A stretch of DNA of 64,000 nucleotides from Euglena gracilis (GCA_039621445.1 CP154957.1:35346227-35410226); one strand, 5' to 3'. Shown: positions 22,179 through 33,984, numbered from the stretch's first letter. Numbers and translations are program-made. The notes: generated from the sequence alone by a model not told the origin.

Positions 22179-22950
22179 TTGTTTTTTTTTTTTTTTTTTT
22201 TCCGCTCTCGAGAAAACGTACATTATTTCCGGAAATGTCAGTCTGACGAAATGTACCCCTGGAGGCCCTCTATCGCCCCCCATTCGCCGTTTTGGCCGCC
22301 GACATGCCTGGCCCGTGTTCCAGCGTGCTTTTGCTGCCAAAAACGGCCATTTTGGGTGTTTTTTTTTTTTGCGCCGTTTTTGGCAATGAAGCAAAATCAA
22401 ACAAAATGTCCGGAGAGCAAAAATGAAGCCCTTGGAACGCCCTATCCAACCATGGTTTACTTTTCCCCCAACTCTTCGTGTAGCCCGAGTTATGGCCATT
22501 TCAGGGACCATTTTGGGCTGTTTTCGGGGTCAAAATCAATGTTTCCAAAATATCTCCGAAATCAAGCAAAATCAAGGAAATGTCCGGAGACCTAAATTGA
22601 AGCCCTTACAATGCCCTATCTAACCGTATTTTGATTTCCCCGCAACTCCCCGCCTGGCCCGAAATATGGCCGATTTACGGCCCAAAAACAGCGCGGCAGG
22701 CTGGCGCCTTAGCCGTTTTCATTTTTGTTTTAGGTCAAAAAAAATCAATTTTTCTAAAATTTCTCAAAAATGGTGGGGAATCAAAGGAAATGTCTGGCGA
22801 CCTAAATTGAAGCCCTTAAAATGCCTTATCTAACAGTGTTTTGATTTCCCCGCAACTTCACGCATGACCCGAGTTAGGGCCATTTCTCGGCCGATTTCGG
22901 TCATTTTGAACAGCTTTGGCCTGTTTTGATTTAGCCGTTGTTATTTGGGC
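21960..22950. repeat. Diverged tandem array, ~170-215-bp unit
   Basis: Units share AAATGTC(C/T)GG-GA(C)CTAAATTGAAGCCC, CAATGCCCTATCTAAC and CCCCGCAACT...CCCGAGTTA. Starts are near 22404, 22577 and 22790. A piece of the same unit at 21990-22050 is split from the rest by the poly-T tract. Non-coding. Confidence 0.65.
22074..22201. repeat. Poly-T tract
   Basis: About 128 bases almost entirely T with a few G or C. It could be the complement of a retroposon poly-A tail, but no element body can be assigned. Confidence 0.9.
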
Positions 22951-22952
22951 CG

Positions 22953-23350
22953 AAAATGAGCGTTTTTCGACCCACCAGACCAGACCAAAACAGGGCCTGA
23001 AACCCGTTGATTTTGGGCCAAAAACGGGTCAAAAAAAGTCGGGAAAAAAAATCAAAAAAATATGCACGAAACCATGTTTTTGGGCCTCCCAGACCCAGAA
23101 AACCTGTTTTCGAGTCGAAAATGAGCGTTTTTCGACCCGCCAGCGCCCCATTTTTGGCCGCCAACCCATTGGCTTTGGGTCAAAACCGGTCAAAAAAGGT
23201 CGAAAAAAATCGAAAAATTTTTGCCCAAAACCTTGTTTTTTTTTGGCGTCCCGGACCCGGAAAACCTGTTTTTGAGCTGAAAATGAGTGTTTTTTGACCC
23301 CCCCCCCCGGCGCCCCATTTTGGGCCCGAAACCCATGGACTTTGGGTCAA
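22953..23350. repeat. Three tandem copies of a ~163-bp unit
   Basis: Each copy starts GAAAATGAGYGTTTTTCGACCC (near 22955, 23118 and 23279) and contains GGTCAAAAAA-GTCG and GGAAAACCTGTTTT. The third copy is truncated. Confidence 0.75.
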
Positions 23351-23840
23351 TAACAGTATGGGGTGTATGGGGGGGTTAACATTTCATTAACATTTCAGAA
23401 ATTGCTGTAAAATCACTGAAAGTCAGCGAAAGTCACTGAAAGTCAGATTGCAAGAGTGTAATTTTTTTAAAATTGTGAATCACGCGAAATTTGCGGTGCT
23501 GTCTTTTCGGTCTTCCATTACATGCATGTCCCATTAAGAGCTCAGCACTATTCAAACCTGGTTTATAACACAATGTGTTTTTTTTTTGCCCCATTGCTCG
23601 CCCTCCCTTCGGGTCATCCGAAAAGCCATTCCCACCCCTCTCCTGCCCCTGACTCTCATTCCGGCCGATGGTCGCCCGGCCGCCGTGCCAGACTCAATCG
23701 GCCACTCGTTGAGGATGATTGGGCATAAGACCGCACCTCGACTCCGCTGCCCGCCCCACTCCATCGCACTGGCTGCGCCGCAAGGGTGGTGCTCAGCCCC
23801 CCCCCCCCGCATTTCCTGCCCCCCCCCCCAGGACGTAAAC
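23351..23840. other. Unassigned stretch
   Basis: A small GTCACTGAAAGTCAG repeat lies at 23415-23445. GC-rich sequence at 23590-23800 is open in several frames but has no convincing exon borders. Confidence 0.35.
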
Positions 23841-24355
23841 CCCCCAAAAAATAAGACACCCCCCAAATATAAGACACCCTTTGGGGATTTTCGGACCGAC
23901 ACCCAAATATAAGACACCCCTGGGCTGGCACCTACTTCTCCAAATACAAGACACCCCCATGAAAGGCCTTCCACAGTGAGTGTGGAGCAGCATGTCTCAA
24001 GGCGCGATGAAAACCACCAATGCACGTCCAGTCTACTGCTTTTGGGTGAAGCAGGAGGTCAGAAGCAACTGCTTTTTGGGTGTTGCAGAACAAGGGTGAG
24101 AATCTATAATTTTGAACAACAAGAAAGCGACCAATCTGCAAGTGGTGATGAATGCCGTTCAGACAAATGTGCTAGTGTTCCTATTTTATTAGCACAACAA
24201 CATACTTGCTGGAAAAGTGTCCAAATATAAGATGCCCCTTAGTCATCCACCTGAAACCCAAGTATAAGACACCCCCCAAATATAAGACACCCTTTGTCGA
24301 AATTGGTCGACACTCAAATATAATACACCGGTGTTTTATATTGGGGGGGGGGGGG
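23841..24355. mobile_element. Poly-C-capped mini-element, word AAATATAAGACACC
   Basis: The left end is CCCCCCAAAAAATAAGACAC; the right end is GGTGTTTTATATT plus a G-run. A module of word - CGGACCGACACC or GGTCGACACT - word is present directly at both ends (23851-23930 and 24260-24327). The core has an open frame (VRIYNFEQQESDQSASGDEC) with no family recognised. Two related elements lie at 43.87 and 51.34 kb. Confidence 0.65.
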
Positions 24356-25084
24356 GTAAACCATTTGGTTGCAGGAGATTTGGTGCTTTGATTTGGGGAC
24401 CATATATGCAGCCCACCCCTCCACAAAATGGGCCGACAAGAAAAAATTGGACAGGACAGGGAGGATTCCTGATTTTTTTTTGTGACCTGAAACTCCACAT
24501 AGAAAAGCATTCAGCCCGGCTGCATTGTTTATGTCCAAAACTGTCGAATTCGCACGAGAAAATTCATAACCCAAACATATTTTTATATGTTTGGTGAGAT
24601 TTTGAATTTTTGTGTCTTCGTGTCATTCCTCCGGGATCCATTATCTGATTATGGCCACTGAGCGGTGTGGGAAATGAATGGGCGGGGGATCCATGAGAAG
24701 GTGGGTGGGTAAACAACGGAAGACCCGGCAACGCCGATCGGCTCAACTGCCGCAACCCGGCCGCCACAATGTGAGCGCTGCTCTGCCGCCACGCCCACTG
24801 GGGGTCGCCGCCAGCCCTCCCGAGACAGCACGATGCCGACAGTCTGCAAGAGCAGGGCTGGCCCGACGACTGTACGGCCCAGAGTGCTTCCCCCCCCCCC
24901 TGCGCTTGGCCCCCCTCCTCCTTTTTTGCAAATTTGACCCTTTTAAACTGGCTTTTGGCCCTAACTTGCGGATTTGATGACATTGATAAAGTTTTGGCCT
25001 GTTTTCCGCATGGCCCACCGAAAATCTCAATATGCAATTGAGATTTAATGAATTTTACCCCATTAAGGTTAGCCGGCCTACTTA
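24356..25084. other. Unassigned stretch with a GC-rich island
   Basis: GC-rich sequence at 24670-24890 is open on both strands (plus: KQRKTRQRRSAQLPQPGRHN). No splice-border chain could be built. Confidence 0.3.
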
Positions 25085-25350
25085 AGCGGGGGGGGATGCG
25101 TTGCGCATTTTTCCGCATTTTTTGCGCATTTTTTGTGCATTTTTGTCAATTTTTCAAAAATGCGCATTTTTGCGCATTTTTTGCGCATTTTTTTGCACAT
25201 TTTCCCCCCCGTTTTTGCACGTTTTCCATTTTTTGCGCATTCATTGCACATTTTTTTGCCCAATTTTGCACATTTTCCATTTTTGCACATTTTTTGCGCA
25301 TTTTTTTGCCCAATTTTGCACATTTTGCCATTTTTGCACATTTTCCACCC
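25085..25350. repeat. TGCGCATTTTT-type minisatellite
   Basis: Short degenerate units of (T)GCGCATTTTT and TGCACATTTT run through the whole stretch. A small outlier lies near 25751-25785. Both strands give repetitive Cys/Phe/His or Lys-rich artefact frames. Confidence 0.85.
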
Positions 25351-26482
25351 AAATCACATGCTCACCGAATTTTGCCCACCTTCAACTGACCCATTTCTGT
25401 AACCAGCAAACCCATTTTCGCACTTTTTTTTCCACCCAAGGGACCCGCCTCAAGAGAAAACCCTTGGGTGATGAGGTGCGGGTACTCATCCAATGACGAT
25501 GAGGACACTAGGGCTTCAGAGACCCCACATTGACATGTAACCAAGGCGGGAATCCCACTGCCCTGGTCACAAGTAAGGGGCAACCATGGCTGACATTGTT
25601 GGTTATGGTGAACGGAGAGTGACGCCTTGGTCATGCATTTTTTGGCCAGAATGTCTTCATTTCAGCTCTTTTTGGTGATTTTGGTTTATTTTTGGGTTTA
25701 TTGTTGGAAATTTTTCTAAATCTTTTTTCCCTTAGGAATGTCACAAACTCAGCGCATTTTTGCGTATTTTTGCGCATTTTTTTCCGAGGGCCGTCCAGCG
25801 CATTTCCCCCCCCTGCTTAAGACCAGCCTTAATTCAATTACCGCCCAAGCCAGGCGTCCAAAAGGGGGGGGGATATACGCCAGTGGATTGGCTGGATATG
25901 TCAGGTTGCTGATTTCTTTTTACTCCATTGCATACTCAGTCAAATCAAACAGGGCAGGGGGAGGTAGTCAAGGGGTAGAAAGCACCCAGGGTCATTCCAA
26001 AATCTCCAAAAATCAATTCAAGGATACTAAGGTGAATTTCTGCTGAAAATCACTTCGGGAAAAATTTCACTCTGACAACGTATTACCAAAAAAAAACACA
26101 GAATGCACCAGTTTCAGTTATGGAGACCGCTTCGTCATGTCACTGCATCCCTTGTCAAAGGCACTCCACTTTTGACATTTTACATGTCTGTGCCATATCA
26201 TGTGTGCTGTGAGTTCACTTCGGGGGGATCTGTTTACCTCTGGCATGTCACTTGCAGCTCAGGGAGCCTCAGTCCCGGCCCGCCCTGACCGCGTAGCCGT
26301 CCCCCGGCCTACCCCTGCCCCTTCGCACTTCTCCTCCCCCACCCGCCACTCCCGCCACTGTTCCGTTCTGTTGTGCCCCCGCTTCCCGCTGCACGGCCTC
26401 CGGCCACCCAAGTGCGGTGCGGTGGGCTTTGGGTTTTTTGAGTTGACCCCTGCGGCTGGGAGCGGGCTTTTCCAGGGTTCGA
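25351..26482. other. Mostly unassigned; possible exon near 26.3 kb
   Basis: From 26265 to 26440, after TTGCAGCTCAG, a Pro/Arg-rich frame (PARPDRVAVPRPTPAPSHFS) has coding-like composition but no phase partner. The rest shows nothing I can name. Confidence 0.25.
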
Positions 26483-26805
26483 CATAAGGAGGGTGTACAG
26501 GTTTAGTTGGGTGGTGTCCCCCCATCCCTGACCAGAGGGGGGGGGGGTACCCAGGACCCCCCAAAAAGGTGAAATTTTCCTTTCGGCGCTTCATGTCGAA
26601 GTTTTTTTTTTTTGAATTTTCGACAAAGTTTTGCCCTGATGGCACTTAATTATTTATTTATTTATTTATTGCACTTAAAAACAGCGCTTTTGGTCAATTT
26701 TGGGGGCAAACTTCTTCAACTTGGCGCTTCGGGCCGGACCGAAAATCGGTCACCCAGCCGCGCCACTGTTTGTGTGGGTGGGTGTCCCCCTCCCTGCCAG
26801 ACCGA
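26483..26805. repeat. Dispersed repeat, continuous copy
   Basis: Homologue of the split repeat at 11630-12375. Here GGAGGGTGTACAGG, the G-run, GGTACCCAGGACCCCCC, CGACAAAGTTTTGCCC and CGAAAATCGGTCACCCAGCC follow one another without the 430-bp block. A short ATTT tandem lies near 26648. Confidence 0.6.
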
Positions 26806-27100
26806 CAGGGGAGTCCGACCCCCCCCCCTCCCACATCTGCCGTAATATCAAACCCTGTCCTCTTCCATTCCACGGGGCTGAGGGTGCCAACACCATAACA
26901 CCATGCTGTTTCGCTCAGCTGCAACAGTAACAAATTGTGGTGCAGAGTGTTGTTTGACAACAACAGGAAGTGTTGCTGTGGCATTGCCATCGTTAAGTGT
27001 AACATCCAAATGTGTATTCCCCCCCATTTTGCTGTTGTGGTCAAATTTGCTTTAATTTGCATCCACTTGCTCCCATCTCTCTACAGGCATTCATTGAGCC

Positions 27101-27406
27101 TCAAACTGCTTTCTGAGGCACGCCACACCCAATGATCCCCATTGCACTGGGGGGTGTCCAGCTTGGGTGGCCACAGAGGGCCGGGGAGGGGCGGGTGTTG
27201 CGGGGCTGTGGCCATCCCTGGCGCTGGCCCACCATACCGTGCCACCCACGCCACCACGGCCGCCCACCCAAGCTACCGCTGGTGTCCAGCCCGCTGCGCC
27301 ACCCCCCCCCCTGACTGGCGCGGGCGGCGGCTGCCACGGTTGGGCGGCGGTCGGAGGGCCCCCCGGCGGCCGTCGCCCGCCATGTCCATGGCCTAGCCCT
27401 CATGAC
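27101..27406 (-). pseudogene. GC-rich frame, left part, split by a hAT element
   Basis: On the minus strand the frame reads RARPWTWRATAAGGPSDRRP and continues past VAAAARASQGGG. Removing the hAT element and one 8-bp duplication joins it in frame to the minus-strand frame at 30381-30574. In GC-rich DNA an in-frame join can arise by chance, and no family is recognised. Confidence 0.3.
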
Positions 27407-27668
27407 CAGGCACCTAGAGCTAAAATGGCCTAAAATGGCCTAAAACGAGAAAAAGTTTCTGCAAGTAAATTTTTGTGAACATTGGAAGCTCCACGGGGCG
27501 TTGAATCACCATACAGACCAATGAACAATTAAAGGAATGCCATAAGGAATGCCTAGTTGATGTTGTTCGCTTGAAAGCAACAGTTCCAGTTTCATGAAAC
27601 CAATGACCTAGGTCCACCAAGAAATGATATGTTCAGTCCAACAAAGGGTTAGGCAGAAAATGGAAAAA

Positions 27669-27688
27669 GACCGACGGGCCCGTCGGTC
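27669..27688. repeat. 20-bp perfect palindrome
   Basis: GACCGACGGGCCCGTCGGTC, 260 bp inside the left end of the hAT-type element. A CTGTCGGTC stretch also occurs near 29278. Confidence 0.9.
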
Positions 27689-27743
27689 ATTCTTTATAAA
27701 CAGCCCCCGATGGAAACCCGCAGGATTCTTTCCAGCATACAAT

Positions 27744-27836
27744 CTTAGGCGGCGCACTTCAGCTTTTTTTTGGTCGATGTGCACATTTTCGCACATCAAC
27801 AAAGAAAAAGCTTAAGTGCGAGATGTGCCGCCTGAG
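27744..27836. mobile_element. 93-bp MITE, palindrome-array TIR family
   Basis: The left end is CTTAGGCGGCGCACTTCAGC; the right end, reverse-complemented, is CTCAGGCGGCACATCTCGCA followed by CTTAAGC. Both flanks are ACAAT (27739-27743 and 27837-27841), a perfect 5-bp target duplication. Only about 30 bp separate the ends. It is nested in the hAT-type element and is a deletion-type relative of the 3.0-kb element at 7407. Confidence 0.8.
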
Positions 27837-28250
27837 ACAATGCCATCTTACCAGCACCAAAACACGACATGGGCTGGGGTGGCATTCTTTTGAGAAAATT
27901 GCACAGATCGCTGCCAGAATTAATGGCTGATTTGGCATGTGTTTTGTCGAAAGCACAACCACGTCCATGTGTGTGTATTTGATTTCCAATCTTCGGTCAA
28001 CCAACTGAGAGGGATAAGTTATGTTTTGATGCTTTGGTTCAAACAAAATATGTGGAGTCGGAAACAATATTGGGATCAACATTTTCTCATATTTGTTACA
28101 TTTGTCAGTGTATCAAATGACCAATCTCTTTCGACCACTGGCAGTGAATCATCATGCATCTTAAAGATGAACCAAACAGAGGTAGATGTCTCATCTGGGT
28201 TTCTGCTGGAAGAGATTGCGCGATAGACATTGCATCTTCTCCAGGATTTT

Positions 28251-29006
28251 GGGGGAGCTTCCGCACCGCATGCACCGCGTGGCGCACCGCGTGCACCGCG
28301 TGGTGCACCGTGTGACAAGAATCATTTCCGAATGTGTAATTTTCACAATTTCCACCAGTGCCCTATTTGTAGTTGATTTCCATTCTTTTTTTGTCAAGTT
28401 TCCTGCAAATCAGCAACTTTTGGTCTTCCTTGACCCTTTTCTGGCTATTTTGGACCACTTTGGGCCACTTTTGGCCACTTTGGGCCACTTTGGGCCGCAT
28501 TTGACATTTAGGCCACTTTTGGCTGTTTGAATGCATTTTTGCTTCGTTTACACCAATTTTTGGCTTGTTTCTGTCTATTTTTGCACATTTGTGGCCATTT
28601 TAGGCCACTTCTCACTGCGTTTAGCCACTTTTTGCCCCTTTTTTGGCCGCTTTTGGCCGTTTTGTGGCCATTTGCACAGATTCGGTGACCATTGGTACAG
28701 ACTTGGTGAGATCTGGTGGCAAAACCAGGTGATTTGGGCCAAAAACAGCTAGAAATGACCAAATTCACGAAAATGCCTTTTGTTGAAATTTGTAATCGGT
28801 GGTGAAATTGGTAATCGGTGGGCCCTTTTGCAGGTGTTTTTTCTCATTCAGTCATTTTTCATTGTACCTGATTCTTGTCACGCGGTGCCACGCGGTGCCA
28901 CACGCAGTGCACGTGGTGCCGCACGTGGTGCACGCGGTGCTGCACGGGTGCACGCGGTGTCGCACGCGGTGCATGCGGTGCGAAACACGCGGTGCGGAAG
29001 CATCCC
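28251..29006. mobile_element. Foldback element with minisatellite-like TIRs
   Basis: The left arm (about 28251-28324) runs GGGGGAGCTTCCGCACCGCA, then iterated CACCGCGTGCACCGCGTGG, then GTGTGACAAGAATCA. The right arm (about 28866-29006) is the inverse, longer by extra repeat units: TGATTCTTGTCACGCGGTGC ... GCGGTGCGGAAGCATCCCC. The 540-bp core is rich in TTTTGGGCCAC words and non-coding. It is nested in the hAT-type element. Confidence 0.7.
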
Positions 29007-29509
29007 CTTTGACAGGTTTCTGTGCCGTCTCTCTCTGACGAATGCAATTTCATCGAAACGTCCTGTGTATCATGTTTTCTGGCTGTGTGACACTGCCAAA
29101 GTCAAATTTTTAAGAGTATTTTTTGACAGGGAGGAGGGATACCTCCATCACTTGCAAAACCTTGAATAGGCTTGAATTTGAATTTCTGTGGCGAAAAAAG
29201 TGCCCAAATTAGCATGAAAGATTGCAATGTTACCTTACATGCGGAAGCCACCTATACAATTGAATGCCCGATGGGACTGTCGGTCATTTTATTTGACTTT
29301 AGGTTTTTATATAGGCGAATTTCTTAGGAAGAGGATGACCCACCTGAAATTCAATTTTTCAGTCTCATTGGAATTCCCAAAGGCTGTGAACGGCAACACT
29401 GTGAGTGATTTGCTTGAGTCTGCATGTTTTATATCGTTTCCAAAAGCATAATTTTCTGGTGCCAGGTATTTCGTGAGTTTTGTGTGAAACCACATGACGT
29501 GCATTATTC

Positions 29510-29725
29510 ATGCGCGACCCTGTCTCGTATATGGCAGCTGCTGCACAATGGCTTCGTGAAGATAAAGGATATACAAACATGGTGAGCATTCCTTGTTCGG
29601 CACATTTATTTAACAAAGTGGGCAAAGTGCTCTTGGATGGTGACTTTTTGCATGAGTTGAGAATGTATCTTCATTTAACTCGCCTCATTTTTTTGCCAGG
29701 TGTTTTGCCGCTTACACAATGGTGA
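29510..29725 (+). pseudogene. hAT-like transposase fragment
   Basis: The frame gives AAAQWLREDKGYTNMVSIPC followed by SAHLFNKVGKVLLDGDF. This resembles the hAT and related transposase region in which a Tyr/Asn-rich stretch leads to IPC-x2-H-x-LN and a following Asp. Flanking frames are broken. The assignment is strengthened by the hAT-type ends and 8-bp duplication of the enclosing element. Confidence 0.5.
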
Positions 29726-30380
29726 CATTTTTGTTCAGATCTCCATTTTGGCACATTTGTTGGGTTGAGCATTGCAGTGGAAGCAGAAGAAAAGGCAAAA
29801 GCGGAAGCAGAAAAACAGAAAAAAACAAGTGCATTGTGTGACCTTCCGCCAGCTAAGTCAATGCTTAGGGAGAATAACACAAGGTGTTCTGCCGCTCAAG
29901 CTGAGTGTATATTTTCTTGCCTCAAACACATATGCCTCAAACTCAACATGTTGTTTAACTTATCCCAAAAGATGCATCCAATTATTTTGTATGTGAGAGG
30001 TTTTTTCCCCATATTTTTTACATTGAATGTTCGTGACGTTGTGTATTCTTCTATAAAAAATCGACCAGCTTTGGCCAATTAATTGAAAGAAAGTAGCCCT
30101 GTCCTCGAAACTTTGTGTTTGCTTACCGCAACAAAGGATTGTTTAACCTCGCTAATATAAGCACACGTTCCCCAAGCACAAGGCTGCGTGGTCGCTGCTG
30201 TTTTGCATTGTTTGTTTTGCCGCCCTTGTTGCAAGGTTTTCAAAAACGTTCAGCCACCAGTCTGGTACAGTCATTTCCCATTGCAATTACCCAGGGCGAA
30301 TGGAAACCCCCACCTATAGGCCAAAATGGCCTAAAATGGCCGAAAATGGAGTATTTTGGGGGCTTGGCTATAGGTGCCTG

Positions 30381-30574
30381 CTCGTGACCTCCGCCGCCAC
30401 TACGTAGCCCCCGCTGCTGCGGTGCCGGCCCCCTCGCGGCTTGCCCCCGGCCGGTGCCTGGGACGTTGCGGCCTTTTGCGGACAGGCAGACCTGTCCAAT
30501 GGTGGGAAGCCCCTGGACGTTCGGTTTTTTAATGCGGCGGCCGAAAACAGTGGTGGGAGTCGAATCTGTGACAA
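30381..30574 (-). pseudogene. GC-rich frame, right part, split by a hAT element
   Basis: The minus-strand frame includes DRSACPQKAATSQAPAGGKP and ends GGYVVAAEVT at the hAT border. It joins the 27101-27406 frame if the element is removed. Unknown family. Confidence 0.3.
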
Positions 30575-33500
30575 CTCTTGAAAGTGATATTGTCAACACC
30601 CGTGGCAGATCATTGTAACAAATGTTTCGACGAATTTTGGTGCCAAGAAAAGTGACTGCTCTCACACCCCTTCCTTACACCGGATGAACACGTTGATGTG
30701 ATCGAAACAAATGGACAGATGATGTGTGTCACTGGTGGACAATGCACGTAGTGTGCCCTTCACCCAACAGTCGGTGCCGATGGCCCAAGAGGGGGTCCTT
30801 TGGCGCATGCATTCCGACAGCCGCTGCCATCGTCCACCCAACGGCGCACGCGGCCGTAGAGGAGGGAGGGGACGATGTCTATGTCGTCACAGTGGTGGAA
30901 TTCGGGGTGGGGGAGGATGTATATGTGGAAGCTCTCCACGGGGGGGGGGGGGGGGGGCAGTTGGTTGAAGCCTCCCATTTAACGACGTGGGTCTGGGCAG
31001 CCATGTGGTGAGTGGAGGACTTGGCTGCTGGCCAGGGATCGTGGGGAGCTCATGCAGGTTGAGGGGATCGCTGTGGAGGGGTTGAGATGGGCTTCACACC
31101 GGCTGCAGAATGCGAATGCGAGGGTGTTGTAGTTGAGAATGCGACCGTTGAGACCGACGAGACCTACAAGGGTGACAGCGTTGAACAACATGATTGAAAC
31201 GTTTGTGCCAGTTTGAAGTTTTGGGAAATGAGGTGTTGAACCCACCCCCACCGATATTTCTTCAACGAGAAGCAGAAAGGTAAAAGGGAGTGTTCCGGAG
31301 TGCATTGGATCCCCAGTTTTGGGATCACGGCTGCTCTCAACGTGCAGGGCAGGATGCATGCACTGTGGTTGTGGCACAGGGTGGGGAAAGCAATGCATCC
31401 ACGTGTTTTCCATCTTCTTTGTTTTCCAATCCAGGTTTAAAGCCAGAGGGGGATCTTACCCTGGGGGGGGGTCCAGCCAGCCAGCCAGCCAGCATTTTGT
31501 TTTTCCAGCCAGCACCTCCCAACCGGGCTGTGGAACCCCTCTGGGTCCACACAGAAATAAAGTGAGTTGGGCCAGCCCGGCGAAGCCAGGCTGGGCCGAA
31601 ATTTTCACGCTAAAAAAAAATAGGAAAAGGGTGTTCACCAAGAGCCAAAAAAATACCGTTTTTGAAAGTTTTTTTTTTCGGGTTTTCGCCTCAGATTTTT
31701 GACAAAGTCTCGACCCATCTGGATTTAGATTGTTTGCATTTTTGGGGCACCCATCAGGTTCAGCTGTATGGGACTCCCCACCTCTGGACCCCCACCTTGG
31801 GGGTCCAGCCACTTTCCCAGCCACCTTGAGGAAACCCCTGTTTTCAATTTCGTCGAAAATTGTGGTGTCTGCTTTTCCACTCTTACCACTTTTTTGCGCA
31901 TGGGTTTTTAAAATGTCAGTTGACTTTTCCTGTATTTACAGCTTTATGTGAACAGTGTTTATTTTGGACAGTTTTTAGATTTGGTCTTGGTATAGTTTTT
32001 TTGTCTTCATATTTATTATTATTTATTCTATGTATTCTTTGTGACTCAGCAGGTTCACATTTTTTTTGCAATGGAAACCCAATGGAAACCCCTGACACTG
32101 AAACTGAACTCCGGGTTTAATTTTGGGGTGATTTCACCGCATTTTTTGAAGGCCAGGGGTGCGACCATTCACAGAGGGGGCCTCGGGAGACAGAGCTGAA
32201 TGTCCCGCACCGCTCCGCCCACGCCCTGGCCTCCCGTCTTTCCCCACCCGGTGATAAAATTGATGACGAGTGGGGCGGCCCTCGGCTTGCATTGGCGCCT
32301 CCCTGGCATTGCCTGGCGGTTTGACCGCCAGTGGGGGCCGCATGGCTGCCCTCTGGCATGGCACCTGGACTTCGTGTGAGGAGGCGTGCACCAGACCAAA
32401 TCATCAAAGGGCGTTGGGCCACTTGCCAGGTCTATCAGGATCTGGGGAATACCTCAGACGCATTCGGAAAGCCTTCACCAGAGTCAAATTTAGGCCAAAG
32501 TGAGGTGTATTCCGCGTGAATGACGAGGACAAACGCCAGACCAACGCCTTCTCTTTGCCGGTTGCCTTGTTGCAAACGTCACCAACCACACACCCCCAGC
32601 CCGTGGCCGAGACCAGCGCAATGCCACGTCCGCAGGAAGTGGCACGGGTGCTCAGGGCCTTGCTGGAGGCGAGGAATGGCGTTTCAAGAAGGTTCGCCGG
32701 GCTACCCAACGTCGGGGGCAGCGTTGCCTGCCGGCCTTTTTTTTTAAATGGACAGGAACGTGCACGGCAGTGCGCCAACAGAAGTCTGCACGAAACCTCG
32801 AGAGCACGCCACTTTTGCCGCACGATAATGATAGTGAGGTTTTTGTGTTGATTTTGTCCCAAGAAATATTCCCCGAAATCGCCAAAAGCATTTTTGGGTC
32901 CCAAAAAAGTTACGTTGACCAGTCGCCTGAAAAAAAAAATTACCACCCCGCGGCAATGGTCACCCACAACGCCTGCGGAGGTATCAGAGTCACCCCCTCC
33001 CTCCCCTCCTGCCCCGGGCGCGGGGAGTCAGTCCAGCGCGGCCCTGGGGCGGACCGACGTGGGGCATGTAATCCGCCCCCACGTCGGCGCCCCTGCCCCC
33101 GCCCCCCGCGGTGCGTTTAAGGTTGCTGGGCCGCTCCCCCCAGGCCTCCCGCCGGCGTCCCTGACGGCCCTAGACGGCAGGGCCGTAGTCCCGCCCGGCC
33201 ACTGCTGTGCCCGGCCCCTGTACCATAGCCCTGGCAGATGCCCGCCGGGGGAGTGGCAGCGGCCCGGCCTGTCTCGGCTTGGCCCGGAATGGGGGTCAAC
33301 GGAGTGGGTCGACAAAACCAAAAACAACAGCCACCCTTGTCACGGGGGGCAAAAAAAAGTGATTTTGGGTAAAAAGCATTTTGAGGGCATTTGTGCAGGG
33401 GACCGTTTTTCTCAACAGTCCCTCCAAAGGGTTTGTTTGCCAAAGGGTTTGCGGGGGGTGGACGTCGTGGCCACCGCCATCCAAGTTATTTTCCTCCGTC

Positions 33501-33878
33501 ACTGTCAAGCGGTGCCCCACCGGCGCCGGCGCCACTTTGCCGGCACTCCTGCCGAGGGCGACCTCCCCCCATTTCGTGGCGCCGCTCCCCCGGGCCGTCC
33601 TCCACCCCCGAGCCTCCCCGACTCTGCCTGGGGTGGTCCTAGCCCGCTACCCCCGACCGTCCCTCGCTGGCCCCCTTCCTCCCCCCCCCTCCCCTCCAGT
33701 GCTGGGCAAGGCACCGGTACCTGGCCGCTCACCCCCTCCACGGCCCGACCCCTGCAGAGCCGCTGGCGTTCCCCCCTTCCAATGCAGCATTGGCCTGCAG
33801 GACCCCCGCACCCCTCGCCAGGGCCGTTTGGGGGGTTGCAGAGAGCTGGGGAATTCCCTCGTGTTCCCTGTTTTGTTT
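30575..33878. other. GC-rich islands without a resolved gene
   Basis: Several islands have protein-like frames but no consistent exon chain: 30760-30945 (HPTAHAAVEEGGDDVYVVTV), 31080-31190 (plus GFTPAAECECEGVVVENATV; the minus strand is also open), 32520-32735 (DEDKRQTNAFSLPVALLQTS), 32940-33260 and 33510-33830 (Pro-rich). A CCAGCC-rich repeat lies at 31480-31560, and a diverged dispersed-repeat copy at 33330-33410. One or more genes are likely here, but I cannot define them. Confidence 0.3.
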
Positions 33879-33984
33879 CTTAGACGGCCGGGAATGCACT
33901 TTTCGTTTTTGGTAGTTTTTTGCGCACCTGCGCTTTCTTTTTTGACCAACTGCGTTGCCATCACCAGGGTTTTTCACCGGTTCG

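Larger units (their letters stand above)
27407..30380. mobile_element. 2.97-kb hAT-type DNA transposon, degenerate
   Basis: The left end is CAGGCACCTAGAGC; the right end, reverse-complemented, is CAGGCACCTATAGC (13 of 14 match). The flanks CTCATGAC (27399-27406) and CTCGTGAC (30381-30388) form an 8-bp target duplication with one mismatch, the hallmark length for hAT elements. The interior carries a fragment resembling a hAT transposase (29510-29725), a nested 93-bp MITE and a nested foldback element. Coding capacity is destroyed. Confidence 0.75.

Noticed and set aside
22055-22595. Phe- and Lys-rich ORFs
   Set aside because: They are products of the poly-T tract and its complement.
25085-25350. 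Centromeric or telomeric repeat
   Set aside because: The unit is short, degenerate and only about 260 bp long; it does not match a TTAGGG-type telomere repeat.
28860-29000. Coding His/Arg-rich exon
   Set aside because: The open frames come from the CACCGCGTG units of the foldback arm.
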